Source: Alphaproteobacteria bacterium (GTDB lineage: Bacteria; Pseudomonadota; Alphaproteobacteria; Caulobacterales; Hyphomonadaceae). Taken from it: a stretch of 64,000 bases of DNA. Both the position numbers and the translations under genes were made by a program. The notes under the pieces were generated by a model, which was given only the letters and a program-made list of their open reading frames with translations, did no database searches and was not told the origin of the DNA. The stretch spans positions 1 through 64,000 of the forward strand of contig WGLW01000034.1 of the NCBI GenBank assembly GCA_016125405.1, given 5' to 3'. Positions 16,271-25,921 of this stretch are shown piece by piece (within the stretch, counting starts at the first letter, position 1; every line of letters starts with the position of its first letter).

Positions 16271-19054
16271 ATGGACGACATCCTCCGCGACTTCATTTCC
16301 GAGGCCAACGAGAGCATCGAGGCGCTCGATCAGGCCCTTGTCCGGTTCGAACGCGAACCGGAAGATCCGGATCTCCTGTCGGAAATCTTCCGGGTCATGC
16401 ACACGATCAAGGGAACCTGCGGTTTCCTTGGCCTCGGCCGGCTCGCCGCCGTGGCGCACGCCGGGGAAAACATCCTGGGCCAGTTCCGTGACGGCGCGCT
16501 GAAGCCCGATCAATCGTCGGTTTCAGCCGTGCTCGACGCTGTTGACCTGATCAAACGCCTGCTGGCGGAACTGGAATCGCATGGCGTGGAACAGCCCGGC
16601 GATGACAGCGCCCTGATCCAGCGGCTGAACGCCATCGCCGATGCGGGCCCGGCCGAAGCGCCCCAGGCCGTCTCGCAGGAGCCTCTTGCGACGCGCATCG
16701 GCGGTCTCTCGTCGGTGGATTGCGCCGTGGAGATCGCGCTGGCCAAGGCCCGCGCTGCGTCCGAGGGCGTCCGGTTTCATGCCATTCAGGAAGATACGCT
16801 CAACGCCAGTGTGCGCGATGCGGTGTGGGCGGCAGTGTCGGGCGATCCGGCCACTGACATGAAGACCCTGCTTGCGGGGCTCGATATCGACAGCGACTCG
16901 GAACTGAGGCTGCTGATCTCGTGTCTCGAACACGGGTTTGCAGAGCTTGGTCTTGATGCCGCGACGATCGCCGAAGTTGTCGCTGCGCTGGCGGTGGACA
17001 TCCCGGATGCGGCGCAGGACCAGGCGCCGCAAAACGCGCCCTCTTCGAGCCCGGCAGGATCCAGCGTTGCGGCCCAGACGATCCGCGTGCAGGTGGAGTC
17101 CCTTGAGCAACTGATGAACGTTGCCAGCGAGCTCGTGCTCATTCGCAACCAGTTGCTTCAGACACTGCGCGGCCAGCCGGAGAGCCCGTTTGCGGGGCCG
17201 CTGCAGCGCCTGAACCACGTTACGACGGAGCTGCAGGAAAGCGTGATGACCACGCGCATGCAGCCGATCAGCGCGGCATGGGCGAAGCTGCCGCGTCTGG
17301 CCCGCGATCTCGCCATCGAACTCGACAAGCGCATCGACATCGTCATGCAGGGCGAGGAGACCGAGCTGGACCGGCAGGTGCTTGAGCAGATCAAGGATCC
17401 GCTCACCCACATGATCCGCAACGCCGCGGATCATGGCCTGGAATCGCCTGGCGAGCGGGCCCGCGCCGGCAAGCCGGAAACGGGACGTATCCAACTCTCC
17501 GCGCGTCATGAAGGCAGCCATATCGTGATTGAGGTGGCGGACGACGGGCGCGGGCTTGCTGTCGCGAAGATACGCGCGAAGGCGTTGGCGCAGGACCTTA
17601 TTACGCCGGCCGAAGCCGAATCCATGTCGGAAGCCAAGATCCAGCAGCTGATCTTTCACGCCGGCTTCTCGACCGCCGCGGCGATCACGGGCGTTTCCGG
17701 TCGCGGCGTCGGCATGGACGTGGTGCGCACGAATATCGAGAAGATCGGCGGAACCGTCGAACTGACCTCGACGGAGGGCAAAGGCACCCGCTTCACTGTC
17801 CGCATACCCCTGACGCTGACGATCGTCTCCGCTCTGATCGTGGATTGCTGCGGCGAGCGTTTCGCGTTGCCTCAGGCAAGCGTGGTTGAACTGGTGGGCG
17901 TCGGCGGCGGATCAGGCCGCGCCATCGAAACGATCAACGGCGCACCTGTGCTGCGCCTGCGCGACCGCCTCCTTCCGCTGGTCCCCATGCAGGAGCTGAT
18001 GGGTCTGGACCAGCCGTCGCGGGACGACGAGCGATCCATTCTCGTTGTCCGTGTCGGCGCCTTTTCCTACGGCATCATCGTCGATCGCGTCTTCGATACC
18101 GAGGAGATCGTGGTCAAGCCAGCCGCCAGCGTGTTGAGGTCTATCCCCTACTATTCCGGCGCCACCATTCTTGGCGACGGCGCCGTGATCATGATCCTTG
18201 ATCCCAAGGGCATCGCCTCCCGCATCAGCACGTCGCCCTCTGCGGAGGCGGAAGACACGGAAACCGCCGCGGCGGCCGATAGCCACAATGTCCAGTTGCT
18301 CATCGTGCGCGGACAGGGCGAGGCCTTGAAGGCGACGCCCCTCCAGCTGGTCTCACGGATCGAGGAGATTGACGCGTCCTGCGTGGAATACGCCAACGGC
18401 AAACCCGTCATGCAGTATCGCGGTCAGCTCATGCCTCTGGTCGGGCTGGAGGGCGAAGCGGTGTGCCTGGAACAGAGCGTGAGCCGGCCGGTGGTCGTCT
18501 TCGAGGACGACTCGCGCGCCATCGGCCTCCTGGTCGGCGAGATCGTCGATATCGTGGAAACGCCGCTCCATCAGCAGTTCCGCACCACGGCGAGAGGCGC
18601 GCTCGGCAGCCTCGTCATCAACGATCACGTTACCGACATCATCGACATCGCCCATTACTGGAGCGAGGCGGTGGCCGCTTCTGGCGCCGGGCCTGCGAAA
18701 GCCAGCGGAAAGCGGCGCGCCCTGATCATTGATCCGAGCCACTTCCAGCGGAACCTTCTCTCGCCGCTTCTCGCCATGGCCGGTTTCGAGGTGGTGACCG
18801 CCGAGGACTCCGTCAGCGCCAACGAGGCGATTGAGCGGGGCCCGGCCTTCGACATCATCCTTGCCGATGCCTGGATCAGCGAAGCAGATCTGCCCGCCAG
18901 CAGCCAGGCGCCCGTGATCGGACTCTATGACCACGAACGCGCCGACGTTCCCCACGCGGGCGCCTCGTTCCGGGAAACCGCGAACAGGCTCGACAGAGAC
19001 GGTTTGCTCGCCGCCATCGATGCGGCTCTGCGCCCAGCCCGGAATGCAGCATGA
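16271..19054 (+). CDS. cheA: Hybrid chemotaxis histidine kinase CheA with two CheW domains and a receiver domain
   Basis: About 927 residues. Order: N-terminal Hpt with phospho-His44 (FRVMHTIKGTCGFLG); a middle region; the dimerisation domain (VESLEQLMNVASELVLIRNQLL, about 295-315); a HATPase with HMIRNAADHGLESPGER and GRGVGMDVVR; a CheW-like domain (TLTIVSALIVDCCGERFALP); a second CheW-like domain (about 690-815); and a C-terminal receiver-like domain (RRALIIDPSHFQRN...IILADAW) with a candidate phospho-Asp. Tandem CheW plus receiver recalls FrzE/ChpA-like CheA hybrids rather than E. coli CheA. The ATG at 16271 begins the Hpt domain. It overlaps cheW by four bases. Confidence 0.9.
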   Translation: MDDILRDFISEANESIEALDQALVRFEREPEDPDLLSEIFRVMHTIKGTCGFLGLGRLAAVAHAGENILGQFRDGALKPDQSSVSAVLDAVDLIKRLLAELESHGVEQPGDDSALIQRLNAIADAGPAEAPQAVSQEPLATRIGGLSSVDCAVEIALAKARAASEGVRFHAIQEDTLNASVRDAVWAAVSGDPATDMKTLLAGLDIDSDSELRLLISCLEHGFAELGLDAATIAEVVAALAVDIPDAAQDQAPQNAPSSSPAGSSVAAQTIRVQVESLEQLMNVASELVLIRNQLLQTLRGQPESPFAGPLQRLNHVTTELQESVMTTRMQPISAAWAKLPRLARDLAIELDKRIDIVMQGEETELDRQVLEQIKDPLTHMIRNAADHGLESPGERARAGKPETGRIQLSARHEGSHIVIEVADDGRGLAVAKIRAKALAQDLITPAEAESMSEAKIQQLIFHAGFSTAAAITGVSGRGVGMDVVRTNIEKIGGTVELTSTEGKGTRFTVRIPLTLTIVSALIVDCCGERFALPQASVVELVGVGGGSGRAIETINGAPVLRLRDRLLPLVPMQELMGLDQPSRDDERSILVVRVGAFSYGIIVDRVFDTEEIVVKPAASVLRSIPYYSGATILGDGAVIMILDPKGIASRISTSPSAEAEDTETAAAADSHNVQLLIVRGQGEALKATPLQLVSRIEEIDASCVEYANGKPVMQYRGQLMPLVGLEGEAVCLEQSVSRPVVVFEDDSRAIGLLVGEIVDIVETPLHQQFRTTARGALGSLVINDHVTDIIDIAHYWSEAVAASGAGPAKASGKRRALIIDPSHFQRNLLSPLLAMAGFEVVTAEDSVSANEAIERGPAFDIILADAWISEADLPASSQAPVIGLYDHERADVPHAGASFRETANRLDRDGLLAAIDAALRPARNAA

Positions 19055-19530
19055 CACGCACATCCAGTCTTCCAGACGGCGACCAGGATTTCGTCACGAT
19101 GAGCGTGGCGGGCACTTGTCTCGGCATCCCCGTGCTTCGGGTGCGCGACGTACTGGACACCCCCGTGATACACCGCGTGCCCCTGGCTCCGCCGGAAATC
19201 TTTGGTTCGGTCAACCTTCGCGGCCGGATCGTGACGGCAATCGATCTGCGGACGCGTCTCGCCCTGCCCGCCCGCGGCAAGGACGAACGGTGCATGTGCG
19301 TGACCGTCGAACGGCTGGCCGGCGGCGCGGGCGAGGCTTACGCCATCCTCGTGGATGAGGTTGGCGATGTCCTGACCATGCCGGCCTCCGCCTACGAACC
19401 CAATCCCGTGACAATCACCGAGCGGTGGCGCGGCCTATGCCGCGGGCTCTACCGGCGCGAGGCCTCCCTGCTTGTGGTTCTTGATGTCGACGCCCTGCTC
19501 GACATCGAAGCCGGCCTGCAGGCCGCCTGA
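19051..19530 (+). CDS. cheW: Chemotaxis adaptor protein CheW
   Basis: A 159-residue single CheW domain that links chemoreceptors to CheA. It has the typical start (DFVTMSVAGTCLGIPVLRVRDVL), the interaction motif GSVNLRGRIVTAIDLRTRL and ILVDEVGDVL. The start overlaps cheA by four bases, implying coupled translation and a matched ratio. It is convergent with cheR. Confidence 0.92.
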   Translation: MTRTSSLPDGDQDFVTMSVAGTCLGIPVLRVRDVLDTPVIHRVPLAPPEIFGSVNLRGRIVTAIDLRTRLALPARGKDERCMCVTVERLAGGAGEAYAILVDEVGDVLTMPASAYEPNPVTITERWRGLCRGLYRREASLLVVLDVDALLDIEAGLQAA

Positions 19531-19552
19531 CGCCCTTCCGGCGCGCAGCGCT

Positions 19553-20395
19553 TCAGGCTGTCCGGGCAAGACCCATGGCTGGCGCAAGCCGAAACAGTCC
19601 ACGTTCTTCCGGCACACCGACGAAGCGCTGGGTTACGCCGATGATCGAGTCGGCGCTTCCCAGAACCAGCACGCCGTCCGGCGCCAGTTGCCGGGAAATC
19701 AGGTCCAGCGCCCGCGCCTTGGTGGGCGCATCGAAGTAGATCAGCACGTTGCGGCAGAAGACGATGTCGAACTGCCCGAGATGAGCCGCCGGCTCGAGCA
19801 GGTTGTGGCGCCGGAACGAGGTCATCGCCCTTAACGGCTCGGCGACGCGATACCCTTGTCCCGGAAATTGCGTGAAGTGGCGCGCCAGCCGTTCCGGCGA
19901 CAGTCCGCGGCCAACCTCGAACGCGCTGAATTCAGCCGTCCTGGCGCGTGCAAGGATGGGCTCGGAGATATCCGTCCCGACGATCTCCCAGCGCCATCCG
20001 GCCAGATGGGCGAAATCCTCGCGGATCTGCATGGCGATCGAATACGGTTCCTGTCCGCTCGAACATGCCGCGCTCCAGATGCGCACCTTCTTTGCGGCGG
20101 CGCGGGCGCGAACCAGCTGAGGCAGGACATTGCGGCTCAGAAGTTCAAAGGGCTTGGCGTCCCGGAAGAACAGCGACTCATGCGTCACCATCGCCTCGAC
20201 AACCGCCGTGATCATGGACTCGTTCGGCCGCGTGCGCAGCTCGGTCATGAGATCGATCACGCTCTTCAGCCCGAGCTTGAGCGCGACGGGCCCCAGCCGG
20301 CTGGCGACCAGATAGAGTTTGTCGCTGGTGAGCTGCATGCCGCACCGCTCCTGCAGCAGTTTCTGCAAGGCGAGGAAGTCGGGACTCGAGATCAT
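19553..20395 (-). CDS. cheR: Chemoreceptor methyltransferase CheR
   Basis: CheR methylates receptor glutamates with SAM for adaptation. The 280-residue protein has the CheR N-terminal helical domain (residues about 1-70) and the catalytic domain with VRIWSAACSSGQEPYSIAM (SAM site), IVGTDISEPIL, and DIVFCRNVLIYFD. I chose ATG 20395, which overlaps the cheB stop as ATGA. The longer frame to 20497 runs into cheB. A C-terminal pentapeptide tether is not needed here because the cognate receptor is soluble. Confidence 0.92.
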   Translation of the reverse strand: MISSPDFLALQKLLQERCGMQLTSDKLYLVASRLGPVALKLGLKSVIDLMTELRTRPNESMITAVVEAMVTHESLFFRDAKPFELLSRNVLPQLVRARAAAKKVRIWSAACSSGQEPYSIAMQIREDFAHLAGWRWEIVGTDISEPILARARTAEFSAFEVGRGLSPERLARHFTQFPGQGYRVAEPLRAMTSFRRHNLLEPAAHLGQFDIVFCRNVLIYFDAPTKARALDLISRQLAPDGVLVLGSADSIIGVTQRFVGVPEERGLFRLAPAMGLARTA

Positions 20396-21435
20396 GGCGC
20401 GCCTCGCATGGCGCTGGCGAGATAATCCGTTGTGTCGCCTATGGACAGCTGGCCCATCGCCTTGCCTGTCTTGAACGCCGCGCCGGGCATGCCCCACACA
20501 ACGCTGGTCGGTTCATCCTGCACGAAGAACCGGCCGCCATGACGCGCCACCTCCAAGCATCCGTCCGCCCCGTCGCGCCCCATGCCCGTCAGGACAACGG
20601 CAAGCAGGTCGCGGCCATAGAGCGCCGCGAGGCTGCGCAGCATCGGATCGACGGCCGGCTTGCAGAAGTTTTCAGCCGGACCATCCGAGAGCGAGATCAG
20701 CGGGCGATCCTCAGCCTTCCGGACAAGCATGTGGCGGCCGCCGGGCGCGACATAGATGTGGCCTGGCGCAACCGGCATGCCCTCGGCGCCTTCGAATGCG
20801 GGAACGCCGGCGACGCGGCCAAGCTGTTCGGCCAGCATGGCCGTAAAGGAGGCCGGCATGTGCTGCGTGATGAAGACCGGGCAACGCAGCACGCCTTTCA
20901 CTGCGCCGAATATCCGAAGCAGGGCTGGCGGCCCGCCGGTCGAGCTGCCGATGGCGATGGCGGCGGGCTTCAGTCGCGGCAAGGTGATCGTCGATGCACT
21001 GGAGCGCGCCGGAGTGTTTCGGCGCTGGCGTCCGTGCGCCTTGATCTTGGTTTTCAGTTCATCGAGGAAGGCTGGAAGCGCAGACGGCCCGTTCGCCGCG
21101 TCGGGTTTCGGCACATAGTCCACCGCACCCAGCTGGAGCGCTCGCAGGCTCATCCCCGCGTGGCGCCGGGTCAGCGCCGAAGCCATGATCACCGCCGCGC
21201 CAGGACGCGCCGCCAGAATTTTCGGCAAGGCGTCGAGGCCGTTCATGACCGGCATCTCGACATCCAGAAGAATGACGTCGGGCGCGAGCGATCCCGCCAT
21301 TTCCACGGCGGCGCGACCATCGCCGGCCGCGCCGACCACGCGGATATCCGGATCGCTTTCGACGCCGCGCTGGATCATGCCCCGCGCAACGGCGGAATCG
21401 TCCACCAGCAGAACGCCGACAGGCGCGTTGGTCAC
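20392..21435 (-). CDS. cheB: Chemoreceptor methylesterase/response regulator CheB
   Basis: A 347-residue protein with an N-terminal receiver domain (VLLVDDSAVARGMI, phospho-Asp in ILLDVEMPVMNGLD, Lys in YVPKPDA), a linker at about 120-160, and a methylesterase domain with the catalytic triad Ser (IAIGSSTGGPPALL), His (FITQHMPASF) and Asp (LTGMGRDGADG). It demethylates or deamidates receptors when phosphorylated by CheA. It overlaps cheR by four bases and lies six bases behind the chemoreceptor gene, forming one mcp-cheB-cheR unit. Confidence 0.94.
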   Translation of the reverse strand: MTNAPVGVLLVDDSAVARGMIQRGVESDPDIRVVGAAGDGRAAVEMAGSLAPDVILLDVEMPVMNGLDALPKILAARPGAAVIMASALTRRHAGMSLRALQLGAVDYVPKPDAANGPSALPAFLDELKTKIKAHGRQRRNTPARSSASTITLPRLKPAAIAIGSSTGGPPALLRIFGAVKGVLRCPVFITQHMPASFTAMLAEQLGRVAGVPAFEGAEGMPVAPGHIYVAPGGRHMLVRKAEDRPLISLSDGPAENFCKPAVDPMLRSLAALYGRDLLAVVLTGMGRDGADGCLEVARHGGRFFVQDEPTSVVWGMPGAAFKTGKAMGQLSIGDTTDYLASAMRGAP

Positions 21436-21441
21436 GGCCCC

Positions 21442-23418
21442 CTACCGGTTGACGAAGCGGTCGATGGACTGGCGCAGGTCTTCGGACTGGCGCGAAAGCT
21501 CGTTTGACGCCTGCAGCAGGTCGCCGGAGGCGGCAGAGCTCTGCTCCGCAGCTTCGCTCACGCCGCCGATGGACTCGGTGACGTCCCGCGCGAATTCAGC
21601 CGCTTGCGAGACGTTGACGGCGATCTCGCGCGTTGCGCTCGATTGCTGATCCACCGCGCCGGATATGGCGGTGGCGATCTCCGCGACCTTGCGGATGGTT
21701 TCCGCGATGCCCTGAATGGCGCTGACCGAGCCCGCCGTCGCCGCCTGCATGGCGGACACCTGGCTGGAAATTTCATCCGTCGCCTTGGCGGTCTGGTCGC
21801 TCAGGCTTTTGACTTCGGAGGCGACGACGGCGAAGCCCTTTCCGGCCTCCCCTGCACGCGCCGCCTCGATCGTTGCGTTGAGCGCCAGCAACTTGGTCTG
21901 CCCGGCGATATTGTTGATCAGGGTGACGACGTTGCCGATCTTCTGCGCGGCGTCGGCCAGGCCCTGGATCGAGAGGCTTGTCCGATCCGCCTCCGCCACG
22001 GCGCGCTGGGTAACGGAGTTGGACTCGTCCACCTGCCGCGCAATCTCGGCTATGGACGCCGACAGCTCCTCGCCGGCCGCGGAAACGGTCTGGACGCTGG
22101 AGGATGCGGTCTGCGCCGAACTGGCGACGCGCGCAGCCTGCCGCGTCGTGTCTTCGGCCGTACGCGCCATCGATTCCGCGGTCGCGCGCATTTCGGTGGA
22201 TGCGCTGGCGACAATGTCCGCGATCTCCTTGACCCGGAAGGCGATGTCCATCTGGTCGGTGATGTCGGTTGCGAACTTCACCACCTTGAACGGCTTGCCG
22301 TTGCCGTCGAAAATCGGGTTGTAGCTCGCCTGGATCCAGATTTCCCGGCCGCCCTTGCCGATCCGCTTGTATTGACCGGCATCGTATTCGCCCCGGCCCA
22401 GTTTCTCCCAGAACGACTTGTATTCGGCGGAGGCGCGCATTTCGGGTTCTACGAACATGGCGTGGTGCTGGCCGCGTATCTCTTCGAACGAATAGCCGAC
22501 TGCGCGCAGGAAGTTTTCGTTGGCCGCCTGGATCTTGCCATCAAGCGTGAACTCGATGACGGCCTGCGAGCGGTTCAGCGCCGCAAGGTTGCCCGCGTTG
22601 GAGCGCGTGACCGTGACGTTGTCCCATTCGAGAACATTGCCGACATAGTTGCGCCGGTCATCGAAAACCGCGCTGACGTTCAGCGCGAACTTGAACTCGC
22701 CGATGGTGATGTCGGTCTTGTATGGCAGCCGTGCCGGATCGGACAGCAGCCTGCGCTGATGCTCGGGATTCTTGTGGAAGATGTCGATGCAGGTTCCAAC
22801 GATCGCATCGGGATTGAAGCTCGGCCAGACCGCGCGAAACGCAGCGGCATTTTCCGAGAACAGCTTCTTCGTCGCGTCGTTGACATACTGGACGACGAGA
22901 TTCCGGTCGACCATCATCATCGCCACCGACGTGCCGATGAAGGCGGCGCTCTTGAATTGCGCCTCGTGGCGCGCCGCTTCCTGCTCGGTGATGTCGGTTG
23001 CGAACTTCACCACCTTGATCGGCCTGCCCGCGCCGTCGAAGATCGGATTGTAGCTCGCCTGGATCCAGATTTCCCGACCATCCTTGGCGATGCGCTTGTA
23101 CTTGCCGGCGTCGTATTCGCCGCGTCCGAGCTTTTCCCAGAAGGCGCGGTATTCGCGGCTGTTGCGCTGGGCCGGCTCGACGAACATCGAATGGTGCTGG
23201 CCTGCGATCTCGTCCAGCGAGTATCCCAACGTCGCCAGGAAATTCTCGTTGGCGTGCAGGATGTGCCCGTCGGTCGTGAATTCGATCACCGCCTGGGAGC
23301 GGTTGATCGCATTGACCATGCCCTCGAAATCCGAGGTTCGGCCCGGGCGCGCCGGCGACCGGCTGACGGTCTTGAGAGCGTGGGCGGTCCCGAAGTTAGC
23401 CAACATAGCCTCCAGCAT
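21442..23418 (-). CDS. Soluble PAS-domain methyl-accepting chemotaxis protein
   Basis: A 658-residue cytosolic chemoreceptor with no membrane segment. PAS1 covers residues about 39-144, a more divergent PAS-like domain about 150-275, PAS3 about 282-387, and an MCP signalling domain about 390-658. The hairpin motif is [37 protein letters not shown]1 and PAS3 are near-identical and AerC/CetB-like ([11 protein letters not shown]), so they may bind flavin or haem and sense redox state. ATG 23418 has no good ribosome site; the ATG four codons downstream has GGAGG very close. It heads a unit with cheB and cheR. Confidence 0.9.
   Translation of the reverse strand: MLEAMLANFGTAHALKTVSRSPARPGRTSDFEGMVNAINRSQAVIEFTTDGHILHANENFLATLGYSLDEIAGQHHSMFVEPAQRNSREYRAFWEKLGRGEYDAGKYKRIAKDGREIWIQASYNPIFDGAGRPIKVVKFATDITEQEAARHEAQFKSAAFIGTSVAMMMVDRNLVVQYVNDATKKLFSENAAAFRAVWPSFNPDAIVGTCIDIFHKNPEHQRRLLSDPARLPYKTDITIGEFKFALNVSAVFDDRRNYVGNVLEWDNVTVTRSNAGNLAALNRSQAVIEFTLDGKIQAANENFLRAVGYSFEEIRGQHHAMFVEPEMRASAEYKSFWEKLGRGEYDAGQYKRIGKGGREIWIQASYNPIFDGNGKPFKVVKFATDITDQMDIAFRVKEIADIVASASTEMRATAESMARTAEDTTRQAARVASSAQTASSSVQTVSAAGEELSASIAEIARQVDESNSVTQRAVAEADRTSLSIQGLADAAQKIGNVVTLINNIAGQTKLLALNATIEAARAGEAGKGFAVVASEVKSLSDQTAKATDEISSQVSAMQAATAGSVSAIQGIAETIRKVAEIATAISGAVDQQSSATREIAVNVSQAAEFARDVTESIGGVSEAAEQSSAASGDLLQASNELSRQSEDLRQSIDRFVNR
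22258..23304 (-). repeat. Internal duplication: two near-identical PAS-coding segments in the chemoreceptor gene
   Basis: The copies are 22258-22575 and 22987-23304, each about 318 bases and separated by 411 bases. Both encode the series [47 protein letters not shown] and [15 protein letters not shown]. Many silent positions also match, so the duplication seems recent or kept alike by gene conversion. The PAS-like segment between them is clearly different. Confidence 0.8.
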
Positions 23419-23490
23419 CAGATTGGAGGCGATCCTCGCCGGTCTTGATTAACTATATATTGCTAGTAGCAAAATTATTGCGCAAATGCT

Positions 23491-24636
23491 CTAGCGCGAT
23501 CGCCCGCGGGCCTGGACCGGCCAGATCCGGACGAGCGTGTCGTGGCTCACTACATGATAGTGGTCGTAAAGATTGACCGTCGGGTCGCAATGCGGAACGG
23601 CCAGCGTCACTGCATCGCCAATCGCGAAGGTTGCATCGGCCGCAACGATGGCGCCGTGCTCATCCCCCATGAAATGATAAACTGCCCCCTCGGGCGCTCC
23701 GGAGAGGATGGTCGGCGGACCGCCATCCGTGGCCATCGCCTTGAACCCCGCATCGATCGTCGCCATGCCCGGCGTGTTGGCGCTGACCACCCGCGCATCC
23801 ACGAACAGCGACGTCTCGAACGGCGTCACGCCGTCTCCGGTCAGGTCGCAATCATTGTATTGCCTGTCCATGAAGACGTAGGAGCCGGTCTGAAGCTCGT
23901 TCAGCACGCCGAGATCCGCATCGATCCGGTGCGTGCCCGTACCGCCGCCCGTGATGACCTGAGGCGAAAGGCCGGCGGCGTTGAGCTGGTCGACAATGCC
24001 CTTGAGATAGGCGGTGCGCTTCTTCATGGCGTCCACGCGGTCCGCCCAGGCTTCGATGTGCTGCTCACGGCCACAATAATACTGCACGCCGAGGAAGCGC
24101 AGCGAGGGCGCCGCCGCAATCTGCTTCGCGAGCGCCAGCGCCGCCTCGGGCGAGGCGACGCCTGTGCGACGGATGCCGGGATCGATATCGACGAGAACCT
24201 GCAACGGTTTTTCCGTTGTCGCCGCATTCATGAGCGCCTGCACGTTGGTGGGATTGTCCGTCACGACCCTGAGATCGCCGATACGCTGGTTGAGGGCGAT
24301 CAGTCTTTCGATCCCCGGCGCGGTGACGACCGGCGATGTAATCAGGATGCTGTCGACCTCACCGTTCGCCATGGCTTCCGCTTCGCCCAGCTTGGCGGAA
24401 CACACGCCCACGGCGCCAGCCGCGATCTGCATCCGCGCTATGTCGGCGCTCTTGTGCGTCTTGGCGTGCGGACGAAGCGCCAGCCCGTGCTCGGCGGCGA
24501 AAGCCGCCATTGATTGAATGTTGCGCGCGAGGACGTCGATATCGACGACGAGGACGGGCGTGTTCAGGGCCCGCCGCCCACCCTGCTGGCCGATCAGATG
24601 CGCATGGAGATCGATATCGGAAACCGGGCTGGACAT
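23491..24636 (-). CDS. DSD1-family PLP enzyme (D-threonine aldolase / D-serine dehydratase-like)
   Basis: Fold-type III PLP proteins of this family split beta-hydroxy-D-amino acids (D-threonine, D-phenylserine) into glycine and an aldehyde, or deaminate D-serine. The 381-residue protein has the N-terminal alanine-racemase-type barrel with the PLP lysine in LRPHAKTHKSADI (about 60-72), VDIDPGIRRTGV, and the C-terminal metal site HCDPTVNLYDHYHV. I chose ATG 24636 (MSSPVSDIDLH); the frame to 24681 overlaps the upstream gene. It is the last gene of a five-gene operon with a TonB receptor and MFS carrier, so its substrate is probably an imported compound. Confidence 0.85.
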   Translation of the reverse strand: MSSPVSDIDLHAHLIGQQGGRRALNTPVLVVDIDVLARNIQSMAAFAAEHGLALRPHAKTHKSADIARMQIAAGAVGVCSAKLGEAEAMANGEVDSILITSPVVTAPGIERLIALNQRIGDLRVVTDNPTNVQALMNAATTEKPLQVLVDIDPGIRRTGVASPEAALALAKQIAAAPSLRFLGVQYYCGREQHIEAWADRVDAMKKRTAYLKGIVDQLNAAGLSPQVITGGGTGTHRIDADLGVLNELQTGSYVFMDRQYNDCDLTGDGVTPFETSLFVDARVVSANTPGMATIDAGFKAMATDGGPPTILSGAPEGAVYHFMGDEHGAIVAADATFAIGDAVTLAVPHCDPTVNLYDHYHVVSHDTLVRIWPVQARGRSR

Positions 24637-24640
24637 GGGC

Positions 24641-25921
24641 TCAGACCCTCGCTGCCGGTCGCGCATCGAAGAGGTCGGCAAGGTGCGCGTTGGCGAATTT
24701 CGCGGCTGGATCGACGCGTTCGCGTACGGCGCAGAACCGCGCTGCTTCGGGATAAAGCTCCAGCACGTCGGCGTGGCTTAGCGTATGGCGCTTGGCCCAG
24801 TGCGGGCGTCCTTGATGCGAGCGGAAGATCGTTTCGGCTTCGGCGAATATCTCACGCCAGGCCATGCGATGATACTGGTGCATGGAGATCGAAGCGCCGA
24901 GGCGGCCGCTGAACGGGCTGAGCCATATGTCGTCGGCCGCGACCAGGCGGAATTCGAACGGGAAGGCGACCGGCAGACGCTTCTTGCGGATCCATGCGAT
25001 CACTTCGCGTAACGCCGGCCAGCCGTTTTCGCGCGGCAGTTCGTACTCCATCTCCTCGAACTTCACCGTGCGGTCGGATGGAAATATCCGGTAGGCGGGC
25101 CCGACGCGGCGGCGCTTCAGCGATTTGGGGATCAGGCTGCCCTGCACCATCCGGGTCATGAACGGCGCCGCGCGGCACAATTCGCAGACACGGCGGAACA
25201 TGTCGTCGTCCATGTCGCCCTGCTCCGACATCTCGCCTTCGGACGGGGCGGGATTGAGCATCTTCACCATTGCCGTTTCGGCATAGGGAAAGACGAAGAA
25301 TTCGACATGACGGTTCTCGGCGGCCAAGTGGTCCCAGCGCTCCGCCAGTTGGTCCAGCGGCCAGGCCTCCAGTTTTTCCTCGAGATGAAAAGCCGGCAGT
25401 ACATCGATCTCGATCCGGCTGGCGACGCCGAGCAGGCCGAGCGACAGGCGCTGCGCCTCGAAGAGGTCCGGATTTTCGCTTCGGCTGCATGTGGTGATCG
25501 ACCCGTCAGGCCCGACAAGCCGAAAGGCAGTGGCGAACGTCGACAGCGATCCCAGTCCCGCGCCCGTGCCGTGAGTCCCTGTCGCGAGCGCGCCCGCGAG
25601 TGCCTGCGGATTGACGTCGCCCTGGTTCGACAGGGAGAGGCCCTTGCGCCACATGGCGTCTGTCAGTTTCGCGAGACTCCATCCCGCCGGCGCCCAGAGG
25701 CGCTTGCCATCGGCGCTCAGTTCCATGTCCCCCTCCATGTCGGCGAGCGACAGCAGGGTTCCGTCTGTTTCACAAAGGGGCACGAAGGAATGGCCAGCCC
25801 CAACCACTCTCACCTTCGCGGCTTTTGCGACGAGGGAGGAGAGTTCCGCCTCGGTGCGCGGCCGTTCGATCGCCGACGGGCTGGCGTTGACGCTGCCGGA
25901 CCAGTTGGACCATGCCGCCAT
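24641..25921 (-). CDS. FAD-linked oxidase of the D-arabinono-1,4-lactone/gulonolactone oxidase family
   Basis: A 426-residue flavoprotein. The N-terminal FAD_binding_4 (VAO/PCMH) domain has VRVVGAGHSFVPLCETDG, where the GHS His is the usual covalent FAD site in this family, and LAGALATGTHGTG. The C-terminal ALO domain ends with RPHWAKRHTLS and VRERVDPAAKFAN. Such enzymes oxidise aldonolactones or alditols with O2 or another acceptor. The ATG at 25921 overlaps the TetR stop as TGATG. It lies four bases before the D-threonine-aldolase-like gene. No signal peptide is seen. The substrate is not known. Confidence 0.85.
   Translation of the reverse strand: MAAWSNWSGSVNASPSAIERPRTEAELSSLVAKAAKVRVVGAGHSFVPLCETDGTLLSLADMEGDMELSADGKRLWAPAGWSLAKLTDAMWRKGLSLSNQGDVNPQALAGALATGTHGTGAGLGSLSTFATAFRLVGPDGSITTCSRSENPDLFEAQRLSLGLLGVASRIEIDVLPAFHLEEKLEAWPLDQLAERWDHLAAENRHVEFFVFPYAETAMVKMLNPAPSEGEMSEQGDMDDDMFRRVCELCRAAPFMTRMVQGSLIPKSLKRRRVGPAYRIFPSDRTVKFEEMEYELPRENGWPALREVIAWIRKKRLPVAFPFEFRLVAADDIWLSPFSGRLGASISMHQYHRMAWREIFAEAETIFRSHQGRPHWAKRHTLSHADVLELYPEAARFCAVRERVDPAAKFANAHLADLFDARPAARV

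Noticed and set aside
21604-23448. A 614-residue plus-strand frame antisense to the chemoreceptor
   Set aside because: No recognisable domain, strange composition, and it mirrors a gene with clear PAS and MCP motifs.
23475-23495. CTAGAGCATTTGC (reverse strand), similar to the IS630 terminus at 105-138
   Set aside because: Only about 12 bases match and the stretch includes the aldolase-like gene's stop codon; there is no adjoining IS sequence, so it may be chance or a tiny relic.
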